From: Dermanyssus gallinae
Taxonomy: Eukaryota; Arthropoda; Arachnida; Mesostigmata; Dermanyssidae
Direction: 5' to 3'
DNA length: 64,000 nucleotides
Assembly (NCBI GenBank): GCA_003439945.1
Contig: QVRM01001749.1
Span: forward strand, 67,001 to 131,000
Shown in pieces: positions 35,831 to 48,122 of this stretch; within the stretch, counting starts at the first letter, position 1; every line of letters starts with the position of its first letter. The notes below the pieces were generated by a model. The model was not told the DNA's origin. It did no database searches and saw only the letters and a program-made list of their open reading frames with translations. The position numbers and the translations under genes were made by a program.

Positions 35831-36169
35831 GCTAATAGCTGCTGAAACCCTAGCGGTACCCCCTCTACAGCCACGGCAAGCCGGCCACGCTCGAAGATCA
35901 AACCCCCGCGAAATTACAGCAGCGCAGATGCAGCATTGCGGCTGGTGCTGTTACTTCTACTTCTACTTCTTCTACTGCTGCTGCTGCTGCTACGGTACTG
36001 GCTTCTGTAGCGTTTGCTACGACCACAACTACAGCGACAACTTTACACGTTCTGCTGTAGTTGTGAGCTACTGTCGTCTCTATCGTCGTCACTGACAATC
36101 GTTGTTTCCAGACTGAACAAAAAGTAACAGCAAAAAGAGGCCTGTAAAACAACACAGCCAGCTGGCGCA
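35831..36169. other. low-complexity spacer
   Basis: It includes (CTG)n at 35975-35992. No gene is supported. Confidence 0.4.
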
Positions 36170-36292
36170 GCAATAGCATCAACACCAACGCCAACAACAA
36201 CAGCAACAACACCAACGCCAACAACAACAACGACAACAACACAACAACAAAAACAGCAACAACAACACAACAACAAAAACAGCAACAACAAC

Positions 36293-36323
<31 letters not shown>

Positions 36324-36385
36324 GCGGCAACGACGACAGCAGCAACAACAACAGCGGCGGCAGCAGCAGCAGCAACAGCGGGAAG
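36170..36385. repeat. (CAA/CAG)n array
   Basis: CAACAA/CAGCAA triplets with internal duplications of ACAACAACAACACCAACGCC type. The poly-Cys, poly-Leu and poly-Val frames across it are artefacts. Confidence 0.85.
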
Positions 36386-37643
36386 CCGACTTTGACACCT
36401 AGCATGTGGCGGTGAGCTGACGACACCCGGGCGGGCGTTTGACGCTGCTTGACGTGCGACCTCGTGGCCGTTGGTGTGATAATATGATGAGAATAGCATT
36501 GGCAGACAGGCAGACAGACAGACAGATAGACGCAGGCAAAAAAAAGCACAGCACACCCTGCTGACAGACAGCCGGGCGGCAACCATTGCTGATGTGTTTG
36601 TTGTATGCGTGATGTGTTGGTTGTCGGGCATCGCATAGTGTGGGTGCGCGCGACACGACTTTGTTTTCGACGACGTTTTTCTCCCACTCCACGCCACCTT
36701 GCCCTATTCCCCTTTCCGCCTCCCCTGCACCTTCACCTCCACCTCCACCATTCCCCCCCCTCCCCACCTCCCCCCTGTTCACCCCGTCTCAATGCTCGAC
36801 TGGGCTGGCCTGGTCTTCTGGGACGACGACAAGGAAAAAGGCGAATGGCCGGGCGCGCACATTGTCGCCACTGAGCATCGAGCGAGCGGATTCAGCTAGG
36901 CGAACAAGCGAACTGACTGACGTTGCAGGGCATGCTCAATGCTAAAAGGCATGACAAGGCGTACGCGTTCAAAGCGAGCAAATTCAAAATCCTGACATAC
37001 ACGAGTCGTTGTCGTTGTCGTCGTTGTCGACGTTGACGATGCGTATGACCTCGTCGTTCTGAAGTCTGATGACCCGATCTAAAGTGTACCTTGTGAAAAA
37101 TATGTGTACGTGTATATCCACTGTGCCCGTGCATTGTGACCGGTCCGCCGGCTACCGTGACAAGTGAGAAGTCAGAGTCTTCGTGTGAGTTATGGAGTGA
37201 GTTCGATGCACCGATGCCCGAGGAGAGGTGCCCGAGGAGTGAGAAAGGTGTTCTTCATCATCTGCGATAACATTAGCTCCACTTTACTTGGCCTTTCACC
37301 GCCATTGGAATAAAATACACACTTGTAGCCGCTAAAGGAAGCAGGAGGCAAAGGCCAACCTCAACAAAGGATCGCTAATCAGCTCTGTAAGTAAACGCAT
37401 AGATACGACATCACGTACGAGAGTCGCCTCTACACTGACTCCTCATATGACGTGTTCAAAGACGACGACGGAGATTTGTTAACTCTCGCTTTTCTTTGTC
37501 TGTTCTTGTTGACGATGTTTCTTAAGCATTTGCCTTTTGGCATGTCAAAGTTTAAGTGTAGGTTGACTCAACGAACGTCATCGAACTATATTATATCGAT
37601 ACCTGCCCCTAGAAGCTACATAGAACAAACGCTAAAGAAGTTG

Positions 37644-37647
<4 letters not shown>
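36386..37647. other. intergenic, no supported gene
   Basis: A pyrimidine/C-rich tract lies at 36690-36790 and (CAGA)n at 36500-36530. Long frames around 36600-36950 are low in complexity and unsupported. Confidence 0.4.

Positions 37648-37719
<72 letters not shown>
37648..37719. repeat. (TA)n array
   Basis: About 36 TA units. Confidence 0.9.
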
Positions 37720-37722
<3 letters not shown>

Positions 37723-37809
37723 CAATTCGGGCTGGTGGGCACTCCCGTTCGGGTCCGCGCGTATTAAATCGCGGTTAAAGGGCGGGAGTGTAAGTATTTC
37801 TCTCTTTTG

Positions 37810-37811
<2 letters not shown>

Positions 37812-37859
<48 letters not shown>
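37812..37859. repeat. (TA)n array
   Basis: About 24 TA units, 92 bp from the previous array. Confidence 0.9.
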
Positions 37860-37862
<3 letters not shown>

Positions 37863-37888
37863 GCTGTAATCCGTTTGCATTTTGGTGG

Positions 37889-37929
37889 TACAGAAGTGCA
37901 GACTCATATAATGAGTCTGTACTTCTGTA
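37889..37929. repeat. 41-bp near-perfect palindrome (hairpin)
   Basis: TACAGAAGTGCAGACTCAT (37889-37907) pairs with ATGAGTCTGTACTTCTGTA (37911-37929), 18 of 19 positions, across a 3-nt loop. Confidence 0.9.
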
Positions 37930-39914
37930 ACTCGCTTTCTTAGTTCCCGGCTCAAGAAGCCTTATAAAAGCGTGAGGTCGGTTGACGGTTGATTTCCACA
38001 CTTCAAGATAAAGACATAGCTGCACGCCAGTTTCTGCAGACAAGAAGCGGTTGGCTTAATCTCGATATATAAAGGTATATCTTTGGCGTTTACCAGATAT
38101 CAACTAGGCTCCGCTCAAGGCAACCGTGTAATTCCAGCCAAGTCCAATATTTAAACACAGTATTCAACATACAGTTATGTTGTACGTACACAAAGTGCAT
38201 ATTCCAAGTCAATAAAATCATCCGCATACATCGGCCTATACACTCTATACGGACTTGCCTCGTGACAGAAGTTCGTCATTAAGCGTTTTTAGCGATGACA
38301 GTTTCTAGGTAAGAACTGTGTTTGTAGGAGCTAAAGCTGCGCAAAATACACTTTTGTTTTTATTTTGAGTCGAACTAAAACAAGTTTCTTTGTTGAAGAA
38401 ATTATCAATTTCGTTTATTTTTTCTGTGACGTGAAAGCCCTGGCCGAGCGATACTCAGTGGTATACATACAATGTGACAATCACCTGTGCAAAAAGTGCC
38501 GAAACAGTCTTGTAACGAGTCGAGAGCGTTGTTGATTACAGAATCCGCAGAGTAATGCCCCGAAGAGGGTAGTAAAAAATACGAGCAACCTTAACACTAG
38601 TGATGAGAATGTGCGAATTTGACCTATTGTGATGTGCAGTGAGTAAGCGCCACCCATACGCTGGCTAGGAACTTCCTCCTTGGCTGCTAAACAGAGAGAG
38701 CGACAGAAAGAGAAAAAGCTGGCATTTGTGACGCTAACACCTGTGACTCAGCCGTGCTTGTCTCGAACTTGTTTGGCGCGGTCTGTTCATGTTTATATTG
38801 ACATTGAACGGCGCGCTAAGAAACGCCGCAAGCAATCTTGGTTCGCAGTTCTGGCGGTACTGCGACGCGGTTTCTCCACCATTCACGCTACCGTGCCCGT
38901 CGTGGGATACTACAGCTTTCCGGGTCGCCGCCTTTTTTACTGGTAATGGCTGCCCACTTATCTCCTCACTTTCACGTGTACTGGAGGTGTGACGGTTGAT
39001 CGAACACGAGACGCGTTGATGAGCTGGAAACCTCTCTTTGGCCAACCGGATTGATGTCTGACCTTTAGTTGCTTGCTCGCTGGCGCACCGCACCCATTGT
39101 TCCTTTCGAGGTACGGGATTCCATTGAAGAACAAACGAAACTCTGCCGAGCATTATGGGCGTCATCGCCCGCACTCTCATTCTCATCATAACATAGGGTT
39201 GCGTAGTAGGTGGACTGTTGTTATCGTTGTGGCATTCTATTAATTGGTATTAGTTATAAGTTGAATATAAGTTAGTAATCAGTTCGTACTTAGATGTGTT
39301 ACGATGACTGGCGAGTCGGATGAAACGTTGGAAAGTCGGGAGTGAAGGCAATATCTTTCGACTTCGTTGATGTTTTTCGTGATCACTACTTGACTTGTGG
39401 GGGGATTTGCGGCGACACACGAATGTTGTCAAGTTACTAAATATTTTTTAAGCTAGCACAGTTTAAGAGCACAGCTATGTAGTCGGCGAAGAGTACGATT
39501 AGACGGCATTATCAACCCTCCCATTCACAAAAAAACAGTATGACAAGACGCACGACGGTCAGAATGAGTGCGTGGATAAAAAGAGTGCTTTTTGCTGCAT
39601 TAAGCTATTGGATTCACAGGGAATCAACACTATCACCAGCAACACGGAGAAAATTCGCACGGATATGATTGGCTGAATGTGGAAAGACAACAACTCCGGC
39701 AGTAGTATTAGCAACTGCAGGGCGGCACAGAGAACGATGGAGTGTGATGACGATATTAGACGATGACTTCATCGAGCTGCCCTTTGTGAGTGTTGTTGTT
39801 GTTGATGGAAAAATAATGACAATAAAAACAATGACAACGAAGATGTACGACCAGAGCGCCGACCGGTGAATAGTTTTTACAGATAGGCTTGTAGAGAATG
39901 GCTGCCGGCAAAGG
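37930..39914. other. intergenic, no supported gene
   Basis: Mostly unique sequence. A 151-codon minus frame (38734-39189) and an 88-codon plus frame (38680-38946) overlap, and neither shows a domain. Confidence 0.4.
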
Positions 39915-40284
<370 letters not shown>

Positions 40285-40301
40285 CTGCTGCTGCTGCTGC
40301 T

Positions 40302-40647
40302 ACTACCGTTGTTGTTGTTGCTGTTGTTGGTGTTGACGCGCGATCACGTGCCGGCCCTTGGCGGCCCAAACGGCCCGGTATTCGGCAAGGCAGGGTCAGG
40401 GCAAGGGGCAAAGATCGGGCAGTGGTCTGCTAGCGATAGCCGCTAGGAACAAGCCAAAGCAGAAACCGAAAGCGAAAGTGAAAACCAAGCCTCTCGGGAG
40501 GATTGGCCACATACGTGTTTGTGGTCAATGAGCGCAGCCTCACGGACCTCGGGAAGATCTCGGGCTTGTGTGGGAGACACAGCACGAGATCGATATTATA
40601 GGCGATTTCGGACTAGGCCAATTTCGGGCAGCCCTTCTTTTCGACTT
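40302..40647. other. intergenic gap
   Basis: Moderately GC-rich. No gene was recognised. Confidence 0.4.
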
Positions 40648-40789
<142 letters not shown>

Positions 40790-41484
40790 GTTTAAATGTT
40801 ACAATTGTGAGGTGTGAACGTGTACTCCTTGTCTTCTTCTAACTCCTAAATATTATTCCATGGAACCGACAATACAGCCGGCGTTTCCTCGGCACACAGC
40901 AAGCGACAGCAGTTGCCGTAGAAACTCGCCTTCGCGCCGATTCCCTGTGAGATCTGTAATCCGTTGGCCCAGCTCACTGATGAATCTCTTGGTTCCCTTG
41001 CTTACCGGGCCCATTGTTTCCATCGATATTGGCACTACGATATAACTTGTCTCCAGTTCTTGGTACTTGCGTTTTTTCCCATTATCTGCGCGCTCGGCAA
41101 CCCATCCCGCTTCTAGTGAACTGTGGCGTATATACGAGGGAGCCACTGTACAGGAAACTGTAGCATCCCATACCAAGCATCTGCCGTTAGCCCATAGCGG
41201 GATTGTTACACCGTCTGGTCTTTTGTCGTCATGAAGTCCTAATCTGGGCTCGAGCGTGCTTGGTATACCAGCTTTGCGTAAGGCTCTTCTTATAATTGCA
41301 TTGATTTCAGCGTGTCTAGAAACTCTACCATGGCTTTTGATGCAGCTAAGAGGGTGAAGTCCATCCTCAGTTACTGTGGTACCACATGCGCGGCAACTGT
41401 AGGGGTTGCAAACCGGGGCACCTATTCGAAGAGCTGTTACCATGCGGAATGAGGTGTTGTCCAGCATGGTACCCAGCTGCGGGG
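40790..41484 (-). mobile_element. 5'-truncated RLE-type LINE inserted in (ATT)n, intact C-terminal ORF
   Basis: The minus frame is open from the (ATT)n edge to TAA at 40853, with 204 codons from the first Met. It contains LRIGAPV, then a zinc motif CRACGTTVTEDGLHPLSC (CX2CX9HX3C), HAEINAIIRRALRKAGIPS, LEPRLGL, DDKRPDGVTIPLW, CLVWDATV, and a C-terminus FLRQLLSLAVCRGNAG. The zinc motif followed by RPD-X(15)-D is the layout of the restriction-like endonuclease of R2/R4-type LINEs. A 63-bp 3' UTR follows and then (ATT)n again. Both flanks are the same microsatellite. In the known R4-clade element Dong, TAA repeats are the insertion site, so this may be a related element (inference). It is the best-preserved copy here, with no stop or frameshift in the retained part. 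Confidence 0.85.
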
Positions 41485-41639
<155 letters not shown>

Positions 41640-42311
41640 ACTACCAATAAGGCGCCAATTGATGCGAGAAGCTCGTTCGCGCATTTGCGCAATGATGAAT
41701 GACACTGACGATTGTCGCGAGGACGATCAAGTTGTGAGTCTCGAGCAAGTGTCGCGAAGTGAAACGAGTCGAGTTGTTGTTGTTGTTGCTGCTGTTGTTG
41801 TTATTGTTGTTGTTGTTGTTGTTCTACTTGTTGCTAGTGTTGTTATTGCTGCTATTGTTGTATGAAGAGACTCGAGGAGAGACTCAAGAAGAAGAGACGA
41901 GAGTGACAGTGAACGTTCGAGTGACAGCCGCCCTTTTCCGAACGGACCGGCGCGTAGTTCTGTGCGCTTACGCCGAGTTCCCGAGGTAACCAAGTTAACC
42001 GATCGCGTTATTGCGTCATTCTTCTCTTGTGAGCGGAACCTCAGCACGTTCAACCGCTTGTGTAGCTTTCATTCTGACAGTAGAGTACGGTGTGCGACAC
42101 CATTCGGGTTGAATATTGATGGGAAGTATGCAAGAAAGGTGTGATGACAAATATGACGGCGGTCAAAACAACGACAACGACGACGACGCCGACATAGGTG
42201 ACCAGAATACCGACTGGTGAATAGCTTTTACGTAGATGACAGAGAGATAGACTTGTAGTGAATGGCTGCCAGCGGAGACTGAATTGAGTGGCTCTTTGCT
42301 CGTAGTATATC
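41640..42311. repeat. intergenic with (GTT)n array
   Basis: GTT/GCT units lie at 41775-41862. No gene was recognised. Confidence 0.6.
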
Positions 42312-42432
42312 ATTCTCTCTATCTCTCTCTTGCCCTCTTTCTCTCTATCTCTCTCTTTCCCTCATTCTCTCTATCTCTCGCTCCCTCATTCTCTCCATCC
42401 CCCCCCCCTTCTCTCTCTCTCTCTCTCTCTGT
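42312..42432. repeat. (CT)n-rich polypyrimidine tract
   Basis: TCTCTATCTCTC-type units with a C run at 42400-42408. Confidence 0.9.
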
Positions 42433-42878
42433 TCCCTTTTGCTCTCACTCTCTGTACGTTCTGCAGGCGCGCTGCGATGCTTGGTCGTTTTTCCACTCGT
42501 GCTTGGTATCCTCTGGAAGGCGGTCCCAGTGCAGCCGCCATCGCTACTGCAACAGCTGCAGTAGCAGCAGGAAAGAGCGTTTCTTCACGTCGGTTGCTCG
42601 CTCATCGGTCGCGGACACCCTGTCGTCTCGACAGTATGTGTGTGTCTTGCTAGTCTCCCGTTCCTCGTTTGCCGTTAGCGAACAAACCTCCAGCTTGCAT
42701 CACTACCACCGCCTGGCAGTGCGCGGCCTTCACAACGATTTCGTTGTGCTTATTCCTATTGTCTTTGTTCATGTTGTTGTTCTTCTTAGGTCTTCCTTTA
42801 GGTCTCCTCCCGGCATTTGGTGCCGTTTGTATTCGTAAAACGTCTTTATATACATGTATATAGAAAATATTGTGATGA

Positions 42879-42925
<47 letters not shown>

Positions 42926-43280
42926 TTGCGATTGCACGCACTGGAGTTACGCGCCTGATACACACACAAGATGACGTTCCGGGCGAGGCAAGCCAAACGT
43001 TCAGAAAATTCCAGAATTCCAAAAACGGATGTAGCGACAAATGCAAGATTATGAAAAGCTGAGCTAGGGAAGCGGAAATGCCAGAGAATGAGAGCGCATG
43101 AAAACGACTAATAGAACGAGAGTGAGAGAGAGATAGACAGAGAGACATGAAGAAAGCGAGAATATAAAAGTGGACGCAGATTAGATACAGATAGGGTGTG
43201 TCGAGATGACTCGACAGCGTAGTGCGAACGATGCACTGTCTGGCTAGTGGTGCTGAGCGACAAAACGGCTGCTATCAGAT
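42433..43280. repeat. intergenic with (TA)n array
   Basis: A strong acceptor-like CGTTCTGCAG lies at 42466, followed by an Ala-rich open stretch (see findings). (TA)n lies at 42886-42922. Confidence 0.5.
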
Positions 43281-43800
43281 TTGTTGCTGTTGTTGTTGTT
43301 GCTGTTGTCGTTGTTGTTGCTGTTGTTGTTGCCTGTCGCCAAAGGAATCCTTAAATGGGACGCTTGGCACGTCGTCCAACCTTTCCATGGAATAGAGACT
43401 AAAAAAGAAATGAAGTTGATCGTGATGATAGTGAGTTGTCATATCTTTTAGAAGGCAATAGATACTTACTCTGATAGCGGAGCGACAACGACACTAGCAA
43501 CAATAAGCGTAACGACATCAGCGATAATAATTGTAAACATTGTAACATTACCAATACAGTTAGCTTCTAATTGATGAATGCAATAACAACAACAACAAAA
43601 AACGACAGACAAACTGAGTACTCAGTGAATGATAAAGCTTACACAAAAATGAGAGCAACATGTGTGATCGCACGTGCTGACCGCACAGACATAGACCCAC
43701 GTGCCACCAATTCCCTCTACGACATCGGAACTTAGAACATAAGTGGCAACTAAGGGCCTCTCAGTGCCTCTCACGTCTGGTATTGTATGTGGAAATCGCC
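43281..43800. repeat. (GTT)n array then AT-rich DNA
   Basis: GTT/GCT units lie at 43281-43332. No gene was recognised. Confidence 0.6.
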
Positions 43801-43823
43801 ATATATATACTATAATAAGAAAT

Positions 43824-43871
<48 letters not shown>

Positions 43872-43878
43872 AAATATA

Positions 43879-43920
<42 letters not shown>

Positions 43921-43926
43921 AGAAAT

Positions 43927-43990
<64 letters not shown>
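43801..43990. repeat. higher-order (TA)n repeat with three AGAAATATAAATT units
   Basis: ATAAGAAATATAAATT recurs at about 43816, 43867 and 43918, each followed by a TA run, so the period is about 51 bp. Confidence 0.85.
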
Positions 43991-43993
<3 letters not shown>

Positions 43994-44385
43994 TTAGTCT
44001 TACAAACACTTTGGCCTTCACAAAAGGACTGGCACAATCCACAGCATCGTCATGTCCACGCGTAAAGGCAGTAACCATTGTCTCTAGGTAACGCGTGCAA
44101 ATGCCGCCCCAAGCCAGACGTGTCGTTCACACCCAGAGGTTCTATAAAAGCCAGATTTATTGGTGGTAATTGTAAAAATAAAACAACTTCAACACGGCAA
44201 AAATAACATTGTGTCTCTTTCTTATAAAACAAATCGGAGCGATAAAGTTGACGGTGTCTAATGATACGAGAGATCAATATCTCATTTGTGGTGGATTGCA
44301 ATTTAATATAATGATCGTACGTCAGTAACGGGGAGAAACACACAGATACGAAAAAGCAAGATTACGATTAAAACCTCATCGATAT

Positions 44386-44440
<55 letters not shown>

Positions 44441-44729
44441 AATTGTACTTTACTGAAGAAATGCTTGTCAACATGCCTAGATATTTAACAACTGACGTTT
44501 ACTTTATTATTTAGGCTATTATCTGCTTAGTGTGTAATCGGATTCTGATAGTCAAAGTAGTGTACCGGGCATTTGCATCAACAGATAGTTTTAAATCAAG
44601 GCACTTGAGTTTTCCACTAATCACAATTATTTTCTGAAAAAAAAGTACATTGGCATGTGACCCACAGAGAGCCTTTTGTTTGCAACTTGTTTTATTTTTT
44701 ATTGACGTTTGGATAATGATTTGGTAATG
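43991..44729. repeat. intergenic with (TA)n(TG)n array
   Basis: TA at 44390-44426 runs into TG at 44427-44440. A 97-codon minus frame at 44050-44343 has no recognised domain. Confidence 0.5.
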
Positions 44730-44922
44730 CTCCATCTCTTTTTATTGAGACATCTGTGCTCCCCGTTTTTTTTTCGATCAGGGTCAATTTTTAGTCCACT
44801 CCGGCATTCACATTGTCTAAATTTGGAACCATGAAAAACCAATTTAGAAGTGAGCAGTCTGGGTCTCAAACCCAGGCCTCTCGAATGCAAAGCAAAGGCT
44901 TTTGCCACTAAGCCATCTTGCA
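44730..44922 (-). mobile_element. tRNA-Ala-derived SINE, antisense copy
   Basis: Reverse complement of the 4535 family: head AAGATGGCTTAGTGGCAAAA, B box GGGTTTGAGACCC, body TTTAGACAATGTGAATGCC, then GACCCTGATCG and the A-rich tail region TCAATAAAAAGAG. Confidence 0.85.
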
Positions 44923-46971
44923 AACTCGGACACATGAGCGACTGCAACACTCCAGCAGAATTTGGGAAACATTTCACATGACCCGCCGAACCACATCCGT
45001 GCTAGCAGTAACCAATTCCAATCCAGGCCGTTTCATTACAAAATACACATGTCACGAAGTCCGTGGTGCGTCAAGAATGGTAGACAGCCGGATACGAAAA
45101 CAGTGGAGAGCAAACACAATACAAGCAAGAAACCATTTTGAGCAAGCCGAATGAGCGTATCCGCTAAAACATTATTGACCTAGTACACCAATGTGTAGTA
45201 AGTTCCTCTACGGATTACATACTATAAGCTATTAACGTGTCGACTTGTTGTACCACTCTGCCTGTCGACGGGTAGGACTCTCTATTAAGAGCCAAGGAGA
45301 GGCAAGTCACTTTTGTTCAAAATTCGATTTTTGGCGGCAGCGGAAGTCAGGTCGACTTCTTCACGAAGATCAGTGCGGATCCTAAGTAGGTGATTGGGTC
45401 TGGCCGCAAATTAGTTACGACGACGGCAATAGCACCCACCCATTTGCTTTCTTAAAAGTGACGACGTCGCATTCTGTAACGACGTTAAACCCCGTTTCGT
45501 GCAGCGTACTCCCACACACAGACAGCGGATTTCGTCTGTCGAAATCACGTTCCGGGGTTGTCGTGTCATCACCTCAGGCGCCCGGCGGGCGGGGGGTCGG
45601 ACATACTTAGCGATGACATTTAGCACTACACAGTTGTCCTTATTTTGTACCATACGCGTGTAATAGGATACCTAACTTGGAGCTGTAGAGGATGGTTACG
45701 GTCTCACTGGGGCGACCGAGATCATTTGTTGCCAAACTTGGCGCTGTAGAAGCCATGCAGTGCGGGCGGGAACAATGGCAGCACGTTTCGTTTAGACTGA
45801 TAATGTCGTTATTCCTTATGTGAGTGGCGGCGAGTAGAGAGATAAGCGGAGAAGCGGGACTGCGTCTGCGTACAAATATACTCCATTGGACGATCTCGAG
45901 GCGCGGTTCTATGTATTTCCCTGTTGGGTCACGGAGAGCGGCCGCGTTGGCGGCTTCGGCTGCGTATTTGGCCATGGTTCCGACCGTCAGATTGCCATTC
46001 CGCTCTAGGTCTTCGCTCCTGTGGTGGACCTCCTAGTCGTATGGCAGCTATTCCAGTTGTTCCACAACTATTCAAGGTCCGGAAGCGGGTGTCGTGCGCA
46101 CATATCGTGGAATGATCCGTTCGAAAGCTTTTGGGACGACTTTCCGGGTTCGTCGCGGTGGGGGGTGGTAGAAGAATATTTATATCAGATGTTCGTACTC
46201 TCCATCCGCTGTCATTTTCGTGTGCTGTTTCGTCTCTTAGCGTTTTAGTGATTAGATATCGTGGTCGTCGAACCAGTTTTGCCACTTTGCAGTTAGAGAT
46301 GCAGTCAAATGCAATATCTGTCTCCAGAATTTCACTTGTGCATCAAACCGAACGGCTCAGCATACATTATTCGATCTTGTTGATGATGATCTTTCTATCT
46401 GCTAGTGCATTATTACGCAATCCAATGTGCTAATGTTCTACGCGGCTGACCCTGAGTACTACGCCTCTCGTCACCCGCATAGAACGCTCTGCCACACGCT
46501 GCAGACGGAATTAAGGAGCATGGATGTCGAATAATATGGCTAGGCACAAAAGCGAAAGTGAAAAATATTGCTGGCAGAAACCAGGCATATTACAACGGCG
46601 ATCACGTGCAGCTAGCTAGCTGCAAGCAAATTTAATGAACCACTAGAGCCGTCCGTCTAACTAGAGGGTCTTACCGCTCATACAGTGGCCAGCTACAAGA
46701 TTACAAATTATTCGGCGCGATAAATGAGAAAAATGAACACTAGCATCAGCTTTGTTAATCAGCAATTAATAATAGTCAGCAAAACCAACAAAAAGTTAGA
46801 CCAATAAAATTATAATAATCAGATCACACCCCGACAACTTATGACAGCTCATTAAAATGTTTGCTCGGGAACATCGATATCTAGAACCGCCGGGATGAAC
46901 ACATTGAACGAATAAATTATATTGTTTTTAGTGGAAATCCTCGAAACATATCTAACTAGAACCCCCCATCT
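44923..46971. other. intergenic, no supported gene
   Basis: Overlapping frames at 45640-46285 on both strands reach 118 codons without a recognised domain. The rest is AT-rich. Confidence 0.4.
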
Positions 46972-47010
46972 CCTCCACAAAGTATTCCATGGAGGAATAC
47001 TTTGTGGAGG
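46972..47010. repeat. 39-bp perfect inverted repeat (hairpin)
   Basis: CCTCCACAAAGTATTCC (46972-46988) pairs perfectly with GGAATACTTTGTGGAGG (46994-47010) across ATGGA. Confidence 0.92.
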
Positions 47011-47639
47011 CTATATATATTTATAGCCTATCGGAGAGGACTTAAATTAGATGCATAGAAATGACTTAAAAAAGAAAAAAGTCAAGTGATACAGGACATC
47101 GGCGACTGTATGCGGTTCTGCACAAGTGTCAGTGAAAATGACGATTTAACAAAAGAAGGCCTTGTAGAATTTGTTTAAAAATGTGAATTGACGAACTTGG
47201 GCCGGACATTCACAGCAATTGCACAGAGCCTATATAATCTTGCGGTCAGTGTCTCAATCAAACGCTTGCACTGCTCAATAAACAGACACCTGCTGGAACA
47301 AGCATTACAGCTGGCTGATAATAGAGAGACGACGTACACGGAGTTGAACGAAGTTCTAGGCAGGTTAAAAGGTTGTTTTTGTGTTGTTGTTTCAACTGCC
47401 CACTGCTTTTGAAGTGGTCCATTCTTCTGGCTGCAAAGTCAAACACAGAGGTGAAAGCGCCGAGCGACATAAGCCTTCGCTTGATAGGAAATGCCGAATA
47501 ATGAAATATGCCATCTGTTTAATTAAAAACAGATTGCCAGCAATACTTCGTTAAATAGTTGTGTTATACAGAGCAGAGATGAAAAATAATTCACACATAT
47601 GACGAGAAAGAAAAGGAGGCAGTACGAAAAGAACAGCGT
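47011..47639. other. intergenic, no supported gene
   Basis: A 74-codon plus frame (47188-47412) has no recognised domain. Confidence 0.4.
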
Positions 47640-48122
47640 ATGAGGCTCATAACGACACAAAGGTCATGACTGCTGCCTTCAAGGAGACCAATGCCGTCGA
47701 ATCCAATGATATGACAGGGTAGATCACTTCATAAGACTTTTCAGAATTTAATGAAAATAAACTCGAAGTCGCACTTAAGCAGGGAAAGAATACGGTAAAT
47801 CAGCGGGAACATATCCCATATCTTATGGCCATTATCACGTAATGTGTCCAATTTTAACAAAGCTATACAATGCCTTAGACAAGGAAAAATACCCAAGTCA
47901 AGTGGCGGAAAGGCTTGTTGCAGCCATTCTTCACCCAAAAAGCAGATGCAACCGACTCGAGAAACTATAGAAGCATCGAACTCACAGGCGTGCTCTACAA
48001 GATCATAACGTCGGCATTCGTCTCTAGGCTGTACGCGACCACCGAGGACAAAATCCCGGCAGAGTAATAGGATTTTTACGGGAATGGCGCACGTCGGATA
48101 CCGTCTCGTTTGTGCTGAAACA
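47640..48122 (+). mobile_element. LINE reverse-transcriptase fragment
   Basis: The plus strand reads ILTKLYNALDKEKYPSQ, then ERLVAAILHPKSRCN. After a frameshift it reads NYRSIELTGVLYKIITSAF with VSRLYATTEDKIPAE, two stops, and in another frame GFLREWRTSDTVSFVLKH. These are the N-terminal RT blocks (PI-KKG-NYR-I-LT---YK, L-ENGF--R-ST-D) of endonuclease-type LINEs. The fragment stops at the (TA)n array at 48124. Confidence 0.75.

Noticed and set aside
45411..46433. Possible gene on either strand around 45.4-46.4 kb
   Set aside because: Frames up to 118 codons overlap on both strands and show no recognisable motif.
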